Shown in pieces: positions 35,103 through 43,152 of a stretch of 64,000 nucleotides of DNA. This DNA comes from Mucilaginibacter terrenus (GTDB taxonomy: Bacteria; Bacteroidota; Bacteroidia; Sphingobacteriales; Sphingobacteriaceae): NCBI RefSeq assembly GCF_003432065.1, contig NZ_QWDE01000005.1, positions 1-64,000 of the forward strand. The letters run 5' to 3'. The translations under genes and the position numbers were made by a program. A model generated the notes under the pieces. It made no database searches, was not told the DNA's origin, and saw only the letters and a list, made by a program, of their open reading frames with translations. Each line of letters opens with the position of its first letter. The first letter of the stretch is position 1.

Positions 35103-35142
35103 GCGTTAACCTGTAATTAACGCCTCTGCGCCAATACTTTTG
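35103..35142 (+). promoter_or_regulatory. Candidate promoter of the DUF4350-like/lyase genes
   Basis: TACTTTTG (35135-35142) is a perfect TAnnTTTG match. The upstream element region is taken by an inverted repeat GCGTTAA-7-TTAACGC (35103-35109, 35117-35123), with no TTG at the usual distance. The first start codon (GTG 35197) is about 50 bases downstream. Confidence 0.4.
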
Positions 35143-35196
35143 GGTGTGCATCTACTATTTCCAGTTATAAACCTGCACGCACATAACTTTACTATC

Positions 35197-35976
35197 GTGA
35201 TCAAAAAATTGCTGTTAAGCATTGTGATAAGCTTAGGTTTAGCCTGTAACATCCGGGCGCAAACGGTGGCTTTAGATTACTATTTTAACCGTGAGGTTAA
35301 GAAAACTGCCAACGGTGCAATGCAGCGTTTCCACTACACCTGGGAGGACCAAAGCAATTCGGGTTTCTCTTTATGGGGTAAGGAGTTTGACAAACTCGGC
35401 GCAAAGCTCGATTCGATACCTGTTGCACCAACAGCAGAAAACCTGAAGAATGTAAGCGTATACATTATTGTTGACCCAGACACCAGGAAAGAAAGCGCAA
35501 GCCCTAATTACATTACCCCTACCGATGCCGACGTTATTGCTGCATGGGTAAAAAAAGGAGGCGTGCTTTTGTTAATGGCTAATGACAGCGCTAATACCGA
35601 GCTGCAGCACTTCAACATCCTGGCTGCAAAGTTTGGCATGCACTTTAACAACGATATGCAAAACCATGTTATAGATGATGCACATTTTAACGATGGCGCC
35701 ATCAGCATTAAAAACAATAAGGTATTTAAAACAGCAACTAAGGTTTTCCTCAAAGACGTGTGCAGCATTGGCTTATCCGGCAATGCAAAGCCATTATTAA
35801 CCGCAAAAACTGGCGCCGCCATTGCAGCAATTAGTAAGCATGGTAAAGGGTGTGTTATTGCAGTGGGTGACCCATGGCTCTATAACGAATATGTGAACGG
35901 GCGATTGCCTGCAGGTTACGAGAATGACAAGGCAATGGCAGACCTGGCCCGATATGTAATATCACTGAAAAAATAG
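35197..35976 (+). CDS. Secreted DUF4350-like protein
   Basis: This 259-residue protein has a signal peptide (MIKKLLLSIVISLGLACNIRAQ) if read from GTG 35197, which I prefer to the longer frame from 35140. The body resembles the flavodoxin/GATase-like domain often fused to GH105 or GH88 proteins (VSVYIIVDPDTRKE; ITPTDADVIAAWVKKGGVLLLMAND; GKGCVIAVGDPWLYNEY). Such domains may bind sugars or hold a partner glycosidase. Here it is free-standing and starts the lyase/GH2 group, so it may pair with the GH88 of the other operon. Family call is moderate and activity unknown. Confidence 0.6.
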   Translation: MIKKLLLSIVISLGLACNIRAQTVALDYYFNREVKKTANGAMQRFHYTWEDQSNSGFSLWGKEFDKLGAKLDSIPVAPTAENLKNVSVYIIVDPDTRKESASPNYITPTDADVIAAWVKKGGVLLLMANDSANTELQHFNILAAKFGMHFNNDMQNHVIDDAHFNDGAISIKNNKVFKTATKVFLKDVCSIGLSGNAKPLLTAKTGAAIAAISKHGKGCVIAVGDPWLYNEYVNGRLPAGYENDKAMADLARYVISLKK

Positions 35977-35986
35977 TACCTCTTGA

Positions 35987-37252
35987 ATGAGTTCAGTAAA
36001 AATACTTCAAATGCGTGCGGTGGGTTTTAGATTGGTTAACTGCAGCCTATCCCGCAGTGTGGGGAGATTGATTAATACGTTGATTTTAATTTTGGTTTTC
36101 GGTTGCATCGGCTGTGCGCAAAGCACGGCCGGTACCAACCGGGTTCACCTGTTCAGCATGGCCGATTTGGAAAAGACCAATCAACTTTATCGAGCCCATG
36201 ATCATAATGCTGTAATACAGGTAAACAACTTGCTGAAACAAGCCGACTCGCTGTTAACGCAAGGGCCGTGGTCGGTAACTTTCGATAAGAAAAAGACAGC
36301 TCCAGGCAACAATCCGCATGATTACCTTAGCCAGGCTCCCTACTGGTGGCCTGATTCCAGCAAAGCCGACGGAAAGCCTTACATACGCAAAGACGGCCGG
36401 CGCAACCCCGAAATTTACGAACTTCACGATGCCGCGCAGATGGAGAAAATGGCATCTGCAGTCAAAAAGCTGGCGCTAGCTTATCACTTCAGCAAAAAAG
36501 CAACATATGCAAAAAAAGCAGGCCAATTGTTAAAGACCTGGTTTATTGATCCCGCAACAGCCATGAACCCTAATCTTAATTACGCGCAATATGTGCCGGG
36601 AGTAAATGAAGGCAGGGGCATCGGCATTATAGAAACAAACCGCTTGCTGCCGATTCCAGACGCGGTAACGCTGTTGCAGAACGGATTGGACGCTAATTTA
36701 GTTAATGGATTGAAGGATTGGTTTAAAGCGTACACGCAATGGCTGCTTACCAGCAAAAATGGCAAAGCCGAGCAAAAAGAACTAAACAACCACGGCACCT
36801 GGTTTGATGTACAGGTAGTGGTGTATACGCTGTTCTCTGGTGACGAGGCGACAGCCAGAAAAGAAATCACCGACCATACAATACCCCGCATAGCTAAACA
36901 ATTTACCGCAGATGGCCGCCAGCCGCTTGAACTGGCCCGCACCCGCGCGTGGGACTACTCCAACATGAACTTAATGGCCTGGTACCGGCTCGCCTTTATT
37001 GCGCAGCAATTGAACATTGATCTTTATAATAAAACTGTCGATGGCAGCAAGGGCATAAAAACAGCACTGGAGTTTTTACTGCCTTATGCCGCAGGCGAAC
37101 AAGCATGGCCCTACCAGGAAATAGGCGGCTACGAATACGGTAACATCAGGCGGATGGTACATACCGCACGCGTTGTTTACCCAGATCTAAAGCTCAAAGC
37201 TTTTGATAGAAAATTCCCGGAAGGCAACGACCCGTTGATGTTTCTTTTTTGA
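35987..37252 (+). CDS. Alginate-lyase-superfamily polysaccharide lyase (PF05426-like), first copy
   Basis: This 421-residue secreted protein has a hydrophobic signal near residues 28-45 (LINTLILILVFGCIGCAQ) and an (alpha/alpha) toroid lyase fold. Family stretches are QAPYWWPDSS, YIRKDGRRNPE, LLKTWFIDPATAMNPNLNYAQ, GRGIGIIETNRL and NNHGTWFDVQ, with the Asn-His pair likely catalytic. It would cut uronic-acid linkages by beta-elimination. Several lyase families share this fold, including ones acting on alginate and on beta-1,4-glucuronan; the glucuronate genes nearby favour the latter. It lies 10 bases after the DUF4350-like gene and runs directly into the GH2 gene. Confidence 0.85.
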   Translation: MSSVKILQMRAVGFRLVNCSLSRSVGRLINTLILILVFGCIGCAQSTAGTNRVHLFSMADLEKTNQLYRAHDHNAVIQVNNLLKQADSLLTQGPWSVTFDKKKTAPGNNPHDYLSQAPYWWPDSSKADGKPYIRKDGRRNPEIYELHDAAQMEKMASAVKKLALAYHFSKKATYAKKAGQLLKTWFIDPATAMNPNLNYAQYVPGVNEGRGIGIIETNRLLPIPDAVTLLQNGLDANLVNGLKDWFKAYTQWLLTSKNGKAEQKELNNHGTWFDVQVVVYTLFSGDEATARKEITDHTIPRIAKQFTADGRQPLELARTRAWDYSNMNLMAWYRLAFIAQQLNIDLYNKTVDGSKGIKTALEFLLPYAAGEQAWPYQEIGGYEYGNIRRMVHTARVVYPDLKLKAFDRKFPEGNDPLMFLF

Positions 37253-37263
37253 CATTCCCGACC

Positions 37264-39735
37264 ATGAAAATCCACCTACGTCTTACCATCTTACTTGTAT
37301 TATGCACAACAATATCTACCGGGTGGGCTCAGCAAAAAACCCGACTTCAAAATAACTGGGAGTTTGTTAAAGGCGACCTTGGCGGCGTTTGGGAAGCCGT
37401 TCGCCCGCAAACAGCCGGCGGACCGGAAACGCTGCCGCTTTGGGAAAAGGTGACCCTTCCGCATTGCTTTAACATGCGGGATGCTGTTGACCCGGATGTA
37501 AATTATTACCAAGGGCCGGGTTGGTACCGCACGCAGCTTAGCATAAACAACCCATACCCGGGCGGAAGAACAGTTTTACACTTTGAGGGTGCGGGACAGA
37601 AGTCGGATGTTTACATCTACACTAAAAAGGTGGGCAGCCACCTGGGCGGGTACGATGAATGGACAGTAGACATCACCGACGCAATAGAAGAGTTTAAGCA
37701 AGACCCTGCTTTTCAAAAACGTTTCAAGGGCAAAATACCGCTGGAGATACGATGTGATGACTCCCGCGATCTGGAAACTATACCCTCCCAGCTATCAGAT
37801 TTTAATGTTTATGGTGGCATTTACCGTCACCTTAACCTGCTTTACCTGCCTGCGGTAAGCGTAGGTGAGCTGCATGCTAAAACAAGTATGTCGGCAGATG
37901 TAAAATCAGGCTATATCAATCCTATATTCACCTTTTACCATCCTGCTGCTGGCGGAAATATTTCCGGTGAAATAGTGGTAAAAAATACAGTTGGGAAGAT
38001 AGTTGCCAAACAGCCTATCGACATCAATTTAGTAAAAACTGATTCAGCGACTTACGAGTTGAGCAAGCTTACTGTTAAGAACCCACATTTATGGACCGTA
38101 ACAGACCCTTACCTGTACACGGTTGAGATAACGGCAAAACATCAGGGCCAAACATTTACTCACGCCGAAAAGGTTGGTTTCAGAAGCTTCCTTTTTGCAG
38201 ATAAAGGGCCATTTTACCTGAATGGTAAACGTTTGCTATTGCGGGGCACCCACCGCCATGAAGACCATGCAGGCGTAGCCGCAGCCATGACCGATAGTAT
38301 GATGTTGGCCGAAATGCAAATGATAAAAGACATGGGCGCAAATTTTATCAGGTTGGGGCACTACCAGCAATCTCGCAGAATATTACAGCTTTGCGATAGC
38401 CTTGGAATTTTGGTGTGGGAAGAAATACCCTGGTGCCGCGGCGGCTTGGGTGGCGACAAGTACAAGGCCCAGGCACGGGCCATGCTCAGCAATATGATTG
38501 CGCAGCACTATAACCATCCATCTATCATTCTTTGGGGGCTTGGAAATGAAAATGACTGGGAAGGAGATTTCCAGAAGTTTGACAAGCAAAAGATCCGCAC
38601 ATTCATGAGCGAGCTGAACAACATTGCACATAAGCTTGATCCATCCCGCAAAACAACTATTCGCCGCTGCGATTTCTGTAAAGACATACCGGACGTATAC
38701 TCACCATCAATATGGGCTGGCTGGTACAGGGGCGTTTATACCGAATACAAGAAAACATCTGAAGAGGAATTTAACAAAGTACCACACTTCTTCCATGCTG
38801 AATGGGGCGGCGATAGCCACGCGGGCAGGCATTCGGAAAACCCGGACAAAGCACTTGCTGCAATTAAAGCGGGTAGCGGTAATGACGAACGTAAGGGGGA
38901 TGCATCTTTGATAGGCGGTGCTGCCAGGGTTTCTAAAGATGGGGACTGGAGTGAAAGTTATATATGCAACCTGTTTGACTGGCACCTTAAGGAACAGGAA
39001 ACCATGCCTTGGCTAACGGGTTCAGCATTTTGGGTGTTTAAAGATTTTTCTACTCCCATACGGCCGGATAATCCTGTGCCTTACATGAACCAAAAAGGTG
39101 TTGTAGACCGCGATCTTGCTAAAAAAGAATCTTACTATGTTTTTCAGTCGTACTGGGCCACAAAGCCGATGGTGCATATTTATGGCCATAGCTGGCCGGT
39201 TAGGTGGGGAGATGCCAATGAGCTCAAAATGGTTAAGGTCTACTCCAATGCCGACCGCACTGAACTATTTGTAAACGGTAAAAGCTATGGCATAAAACAA
39301 CGCAATTCACAGGATTTCCCGGCAGCGGGGCTTCGCTGGATGGTGCCTTATCAAGAGGGTAATAATAAACTGAGGGTTGTAGCTTATAAGGGAAAGATGA
39401 TTGTTTCTGACACCGTTTCTCAACGTTATCAAACAGCCAAATGGAGTAAGGCGGCAAAGCTTGTACTCAGCAAAGCTGACGTAGTTGGAGACATTGCAAC
39501 TATACAGGCCACCTTGTACGATGCTAAGGGTGTACAGTGCCTGGATGCAACAAACTGGGTGAGCTTCTCACTTGCGGGTGACGGTAAGCTGATAGACGAC
39601 CTCGGCACACCAACAGGTTCACGCAAAGTACAAGTATATAACGGGCACGCGCTGATCTCCGTAAAGTTGAACAAGGGAAAGTCTGCAATAGCAGTGAGCA
39701 GCGAAGGGATACCTACCGCAACCTTAAGTTTATAA
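37264..39735 (+). CDS. Secreted GH2-family glycosidase, second copy
   Basis: This 823-residue enzyme has a signal peptide (MKIHLRLTILLVLCTTISTGWAQ), a jelly-roll domain, an Ig-like domain and a TIM barrel with acid/base Glu429 in LGNENDW and nucleophile Glu513 in FHAEWGGD. Two Ig-like segments form the tail, without the malectin domain of the other GH2. I chose ATG 37264; a TTG at 37249 overlaps the lyase stop. It is sandwiched between two related lyases, so it probably removes a side-chain or end sugar (galactose or glucuronic acid) exposed by them. Confidence 0.9.
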   Translation: MKIHLRLTILLVLCTTISTGWAQQKTRLQNNWEFVKGDLGGVWEAVRPQTAGGPETLPLWEKVTLPHCFNMRDAVDPDVNYYQGPGWYRTQLSINNPYPGGRTVLHFEGAGQKSDVYIYTKKVGSHLGGYDEWTVDITDAIEEFKQDPAFQKRFKGKIPLEIRCDDSRDLETIPSQLSDFNVYGGIYRHLNLLYLPAVSVGELHAKTSMSADVKSGYINPIFTFYHPAAGGNISGEIVVKNTVGKIVAKQPIDINLVKTDSATYELSKLTVKNPHLWTVTDPYLYTVEITAKHQGQTFTHAEKVGFRSFLFADKGPFYLNGKRLLLRGTHRHEDHAGVAAAMTDSMMLAEMQMIKDMGANFIRLGHYQQSRRILQLCDSLGILVWEEIPWCRGGLGGDKYKAQARAMLSNMIAQHYNHPSIILWGLGNENDWEGDFQKFDKQKIRTFMSELNNIAHKLDPSRKTTIRRCDFCKDIPDVYSPSIWAGWYRGVYTEYKKTSEEEFNKVPHFFHAEWGGDSHAGRHSENPDKALAAIKAGSGNDERKGDASLIGGAARVSKDGDWSESYICNLFDWHLKEQETMPWLTGSAFWVFKDFSTPIRPDNPVPYMNQKGVVDRDLAKKESYYVFQSYWATKPMVHIYGHSWPVRWGDANELKMVKVYSNADRTELFVNGKSYGIKQRNSQDFPAAGLRWMVPYQEGNNKLRVVAYKGKMIVSDTVSQRYQTAKWSKAAKLVLSKADVVGDIATIQATLYDAKGVQCLDATNWVSFSLAGDGKLIDDLGTPTGSRKVQVYNGHALISVKLNKGKSAIAVSSEGIPTATLSL

Positions 39736-39738
39736 ACA

Positions 39739-40899
39739 ATGAAGCATAAGTTCTTGCTGATCATTCCAATGATGTTAGCACTTTCCGGCTTTAATCAGTC
39801 TAACGATATGGAGGATCGGATCGCGGCTACCCTACGTCCATACATCCTCAAGGAGGCAGCCTGGGCAATGGAACAACAGCCGGCTACCATAACGGCACAA
39901 GTCAGCGACAGGAGCACCGGTGGCGTACATGACTTCTATTCGGAAGGTGATTATTGGTGGCCAAACCCTGCCGATCCTAACGGCGCTTACATACAAAAAG
40001 ATGGTGTAACTAATCCCGATAACTTTGTTGCGCACAGACAAGCCATGATCCGCTTCAGTAGGGTAATAGGCGCACTGGCCTCGGCTTATAAAATCACTCA
40101 TGATAAAAAATACGTTCTGCAGGCTGTTAAACATCTGCGAGCCTGGTTTATAGATTCGGCAACGCTGATGAACCCGAACCTGCAATATGCACAAGCCATA
40201 AAAGGTGTTGCCACCGGAAGGGGAATAGGCATAATAGACACCATTCACCTTATGGAAGTGGTACAAGGAATTATAGCTATGCAACCATCCGGTTTAATTG
40301 ATAAGCGTACAACATCTGCTATAAAAAGCTGGTTCGAAAATTATCTTTACTGGTTGGTTAACAGCAAATACGGGAAAGACGAAATGAATGCCCGCAATAA
40401 TCATGGTACTTGCTGGGTAATGCAGGTTGCCTGCTTTGCACGTTTCACCGGCAATGAAGCATTAACAACGTTCTGCAGAAAGCGCTTTAAGAATGATCTA
40501 TTGCCCAACCAAATGGCTGCAGATGGTAGCTTTCCGCTGGAACTTAAGCGTACAAAGCCGTATGGGTATTCAATTTTTAACCTTGATGCAATGGCCACCA
40601 TTTGCAAAATTTTGAGCACCAGGCAGGATAATCTTTGGCTGTACTCTACAGCCGATGGCAAATCCATAAAGAAAGGCATAGAGTTCCTGTACCCGTTTAT
40701 AAAAGACAAAAGCAGCTGGTCGTTTAATAAAGACGTTATGTACTGGGACAATTGGCCGGTTGCACAACCCTCACTGGTTTTCGGCGCAGAGGCTTATGGC
40801 AATGCTGCCTGGCTAAACACCTGGGTAAAGCTAGACCACGATCCTGAAGTGCCGGAAATTATTCGTAATTTACCGGCGCGGCACCCTTTGGTCTGGTGA
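39739..40899 (+). CDS. Alginate-lyase-superfamily polysaccharide lyase, second copy
   Basis: This 386-residue protein begins with a hydrophobic leader (MKHKFLLIIPMMLALSG), then repeats the landmarks of the 35987 protein: GDYWWPNPADPNGAYIQKDG, LRAWFIDSATLMNPNLQYAQ, GRGIGIIDTIHLM and NNHGTCWVMQV, then DGSFPLELKRTKPYGYS. The two are paralogues with clear divergence, so they may cut different bonds or chain positions. It starts three bases after the GH2 stop. Its stop codon abuts the stop of the convergent receptor gene with no base between. Confidence 0.85.
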   Translation: MKHKFLLIIPMMLALSGFNQSNDMEDRIAATLRPYILKEAAWAMEQQPATITAQVSDRSTGGVHDFYSEGDYWWPNPADPNGAYIQKDGVTNPDNFVAHRQAMIRFSRVIGALASAYKITHDKKYVLQAVKHLRAWFIDSATLMNPNLQYAQAIKGVATGRGIGIIDTIHLMEVVQGIIAMQPSGLIDKRTTSAIKSWFENYLYWLVNSKYGKDEMNARNNHGTCWVMQVACFARFTGNEALTTFCRKRFKNDLLPNQMAADGSFPLELKRTKPYGYSIFNLDAMATICKILSTRQDNLWLYSTADGKSIKKGIEFLYPFIKDKSSWSFNKDVMYWDNWPVAQPSLVFGAEAYGNAAWLNTWVKLDHDPEVPEIIRNLPARHPLVW

Positions 40900-42819
40900 T
40901 CATACCACCAGCGTGCTCCAGCCTTGCTGATCGCCCTTTAACTTTGACCGCTTTTTCTCCTGCATTACTTTCTTTATGCGCATAGCATATGTCCAGCAGG
41001 TACTTTGCCTAATTTGCAGCTTCTCCGACAATTGGTGCGATGATATCGTACCATTAGTGATGTACATGAGGTAGGTGATGTAAAAGGCTTTATTTATCGG
41101 GATTCGGTTGTTCTCGAAAATGGTATTGTGAATAGCTGACTCTTCGTAACTGCACTTGGTACACCGTCGGCTGTGCGGCAGCCGGCCGCCGCAATAACTT
41201 GTGTTCTCACAGCGGGTACAAGAGTAGCCGTCCTTCCACTTTAACGATGATAAGAAACCAAAACAGGTTTCCTGGTCGGGGTACTTGGCACTAAATTCTT
41301 CAAAGTTTAGCTCGGCAGAAAGTGCTCGCGATTCGGTAACACGTTCAATGCTGGTTTTAAGTTCAACATTGTCTTTCTCCAGCAGCACATTCATTCTTGA
41401 TATCTCTTCAGCCTGCAATTCCAACTGCCTGTTTACAGTCAATAGTTGTCGGTTCTGGCGCTCAATTACCTCTTTCTGCAATTGCAACTTCTCCGATTTT
41501 TCCACCACCTCCTTTGTCCGGATAGCGACCTGCAATTCAAGTTCTCGGTTAATAGAATCCTTTAGCTCGGCGTTTAGTTTCATTTGCCGCATTGCTTCGT
41601 TATCAGCTGCTTCTTTCTCCTTTTTGAATAACCGTACCTGGTCGCCAATTGCAAACGATAAAAGCACCATTTCCATCACAAAACAGCCGCTTAAGCTATA
41701 ATAACTTACCGCGGATGGTAAAAAGGTAAGGAGTTTTAGAGCGGTAAGTGCTTTAATTATAAAGCCTACAAACAATATGGAGTAGGCTAAAACAAAAAAC
41801 CGCGCCGGCTGAAACCCTTTTCCATAGATGTAAATACCTGCCGCAAAACATACGGATAGTGGTATTACTTCCACAAACTTGTAAACAAACAGCCCTTTAG
41901 CAAACATAAGGCAGTACAGGAAGTACACCGATCTCAGTACAATTACCCAGTTAATCAACTTGTTAAATAAAGGAGCACGGTATTTTACCTGCAAAAGTTC
42001 TTTGCTGAATACCAATGCGAAAAAGCTGATCAGGTACAGCGCCACGCCATAGCCATAATGGTTTATTACCGGCATATCCGGCCACAAGTACTGAAAAGCA
42101 ATCCCGTCAGCACTCATTTCATAGAGGCCAACACTTATAACGTAGAACACATAAAACAAGTAATGCTTCCTGCGTACAGCAATGAACATCAGCAAGTTGT
42201 GGAAGCAAAAGATTAGTATCATGCCATAAAACAGCCCATAACCGAGGTACTCATTCAATGCGTACCGCACAAAATAGCCTACCGTACGATACACCATTAT
42301 AATGTTCACCAGGTTATGAGACCTTACCTTAAAATAGTATACATGTTCCCCCTTAGTGGCATTTTTTAGTAAGAACTCAAAATTTTTATGGTGAAAAAGG
42401 CGGTTGCTAAAACCCATGTTCGCGCCGGACTTCACCTCTTTGTATGTACCATTTGTGTCTGGTAAATAGGCAGTTACCTCATCTGTAGTCTGATCGAAGA
42501 ATTCTATTAAACGAGTATTACTTTCCAGTGCCTCGTCAAATCTGACGCGTACACGCATCCAATAGGTGGACGCATTAACATTATTGCTCGGATACAAAGA
42601 TTGATTGTTCTTGAATACCAATGCTTTACCTGTCACATCGGCGAAGTTGAGCTTGCCGGTTCTGTCTTCCAGCACTGCCACGTCGTTGAACGTAAATTTG
42701 TGCTGATCTAACTGATTATCAACATCCAGCACCTTTTGAGCCTTTGCACAAACAGCTGCCACACACATCAACAGGCATAGTATAATTTTTTTCAAATTAT
42801 ATAAAGGTTTAATATACAA
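40900..42819 (-). CDS. 7TM-DISM membrane receptor fused to IS1595-transposase-type zinc ribbon
   Basis: This 639-residue protein has a signal peptide (to about 28, ending CAKAQ), an extracellular 7TMR-DISMED2-like beta domain (about 28-170), seven hydrophobic helices (about 190-395) and a long coiled coil (about 400-510). The C-terminal part then matches the N-terminal zinc-ribbon module of IS1595 transposases: CFGFLSSLKWKDGYSC (from 519), CTRC and CTKC cysteine pairs, TIFENNRIPINKAFYITYLM, and a helix-turn-helix-like stretch (ISSHQLSEKLQIRQSTCWTY). The transposase catalytic domain is absent; the chain ends soon after. So the output is probably DNA binding from the membrane. It abuts the lyase gene of the polysaccharide locus tail to tail. 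Confidence 0.85.
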   Translation of the reverse strand: MYIKPLYNLKKIILCLLMCVAAVCAKAQKVLDVDNQLDQHKFTFNDVAVLEDRTGKLNFADVTGKALVFKNNQSLYPSNNVNASTYWMRVRVRFDEALESNTRLIEFFDQTTDEVTAYLPDTNGTYKEVKSGANMGFSNRLFHHKNFEFLLKNATKGEHVYYFKVRSHNLVNIIMVYRTVGYFVRYALNEYLGYGLFYGMILIFCFHNLLMFIAVRRKHYLFYVFYVISVGLYEMSADGIAFQYLWPDMPVINHYGYGVALYLISFFALVFSKELLQVKYRAPLFNKLINWVIVLRSVYFLYCLMFAKGLFVYKFVEVIPLSVCFAAGIYIYGKGFQPARFFVLAYSILFVGFIIKALTALKLLTFLPSAVSYYSLSGCFVMEMVLLSFAIGDQVRLFKKEKEAADNEAMRQMKLNAELKDSINRELELQVAIRTKEVVEKSEKLQLQKEVIERQNRQLLTVNRQLELQAEEISRMNVLLEKDNVELKTSIERVTESRALSAELNFEEFSAKYPDQETCFGFLSSLKWKDGYSCTRCENTSYCGGRLPHSRRCTKCSYEESAIHNTIFENNRIPINKAFYITYLMYITNGTISSHQLSEKLQIRQSTCWTYAMRIKKVMQEKKRSKLKGDQQGWSTLVV

Positions 42820-43152
42820 TAACTTCTATATGCAAGCTCATACCGGCTAACGCAAGTGGCTGACAGTACGCTCAAACTTTACTTATAGAAACAGGTGGTT
42901 TATAACATATCAAATATAATGAAATCAGATCTAAAGACCCACCCATTAAAGGCGATTTTCATGAGCAAAAACCTCCAAAAACCACACTTTTTTCTGTAGG
43001 GATTTAAGCATTGACTATCAATACATTGGGCACTCCGCAGTTGTTCGCAGAAATCAGATCCAGACACTTCACGTCATTCCCAATTTTTCTAAAGAAATAA
43101 AAACTTATCTACATACGGCGGGTTATTTAATCAATAATTAAAAACATCGACC
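42820..43152. other. 333-bp intergenic region between divergent receptor and SDR genes
   Basis: No gene is supported. On the minus strand TATATTTG (42911-42918) is a perfect -7 box match about 90 bases before the receptor start, but no TTG lies about 20 bases upstream. I found no clear promoter for the SDR gene and no strong hairpin. Confidence 0.5.

Noticed and set aside
40900..41290. IS1595 insertion sequence or transposase gene
   Set aside because: The zinc-ribbon module is in frame with the receptor, the catalytic domain is absent and I see no terminal inverted repeats or target duplication.
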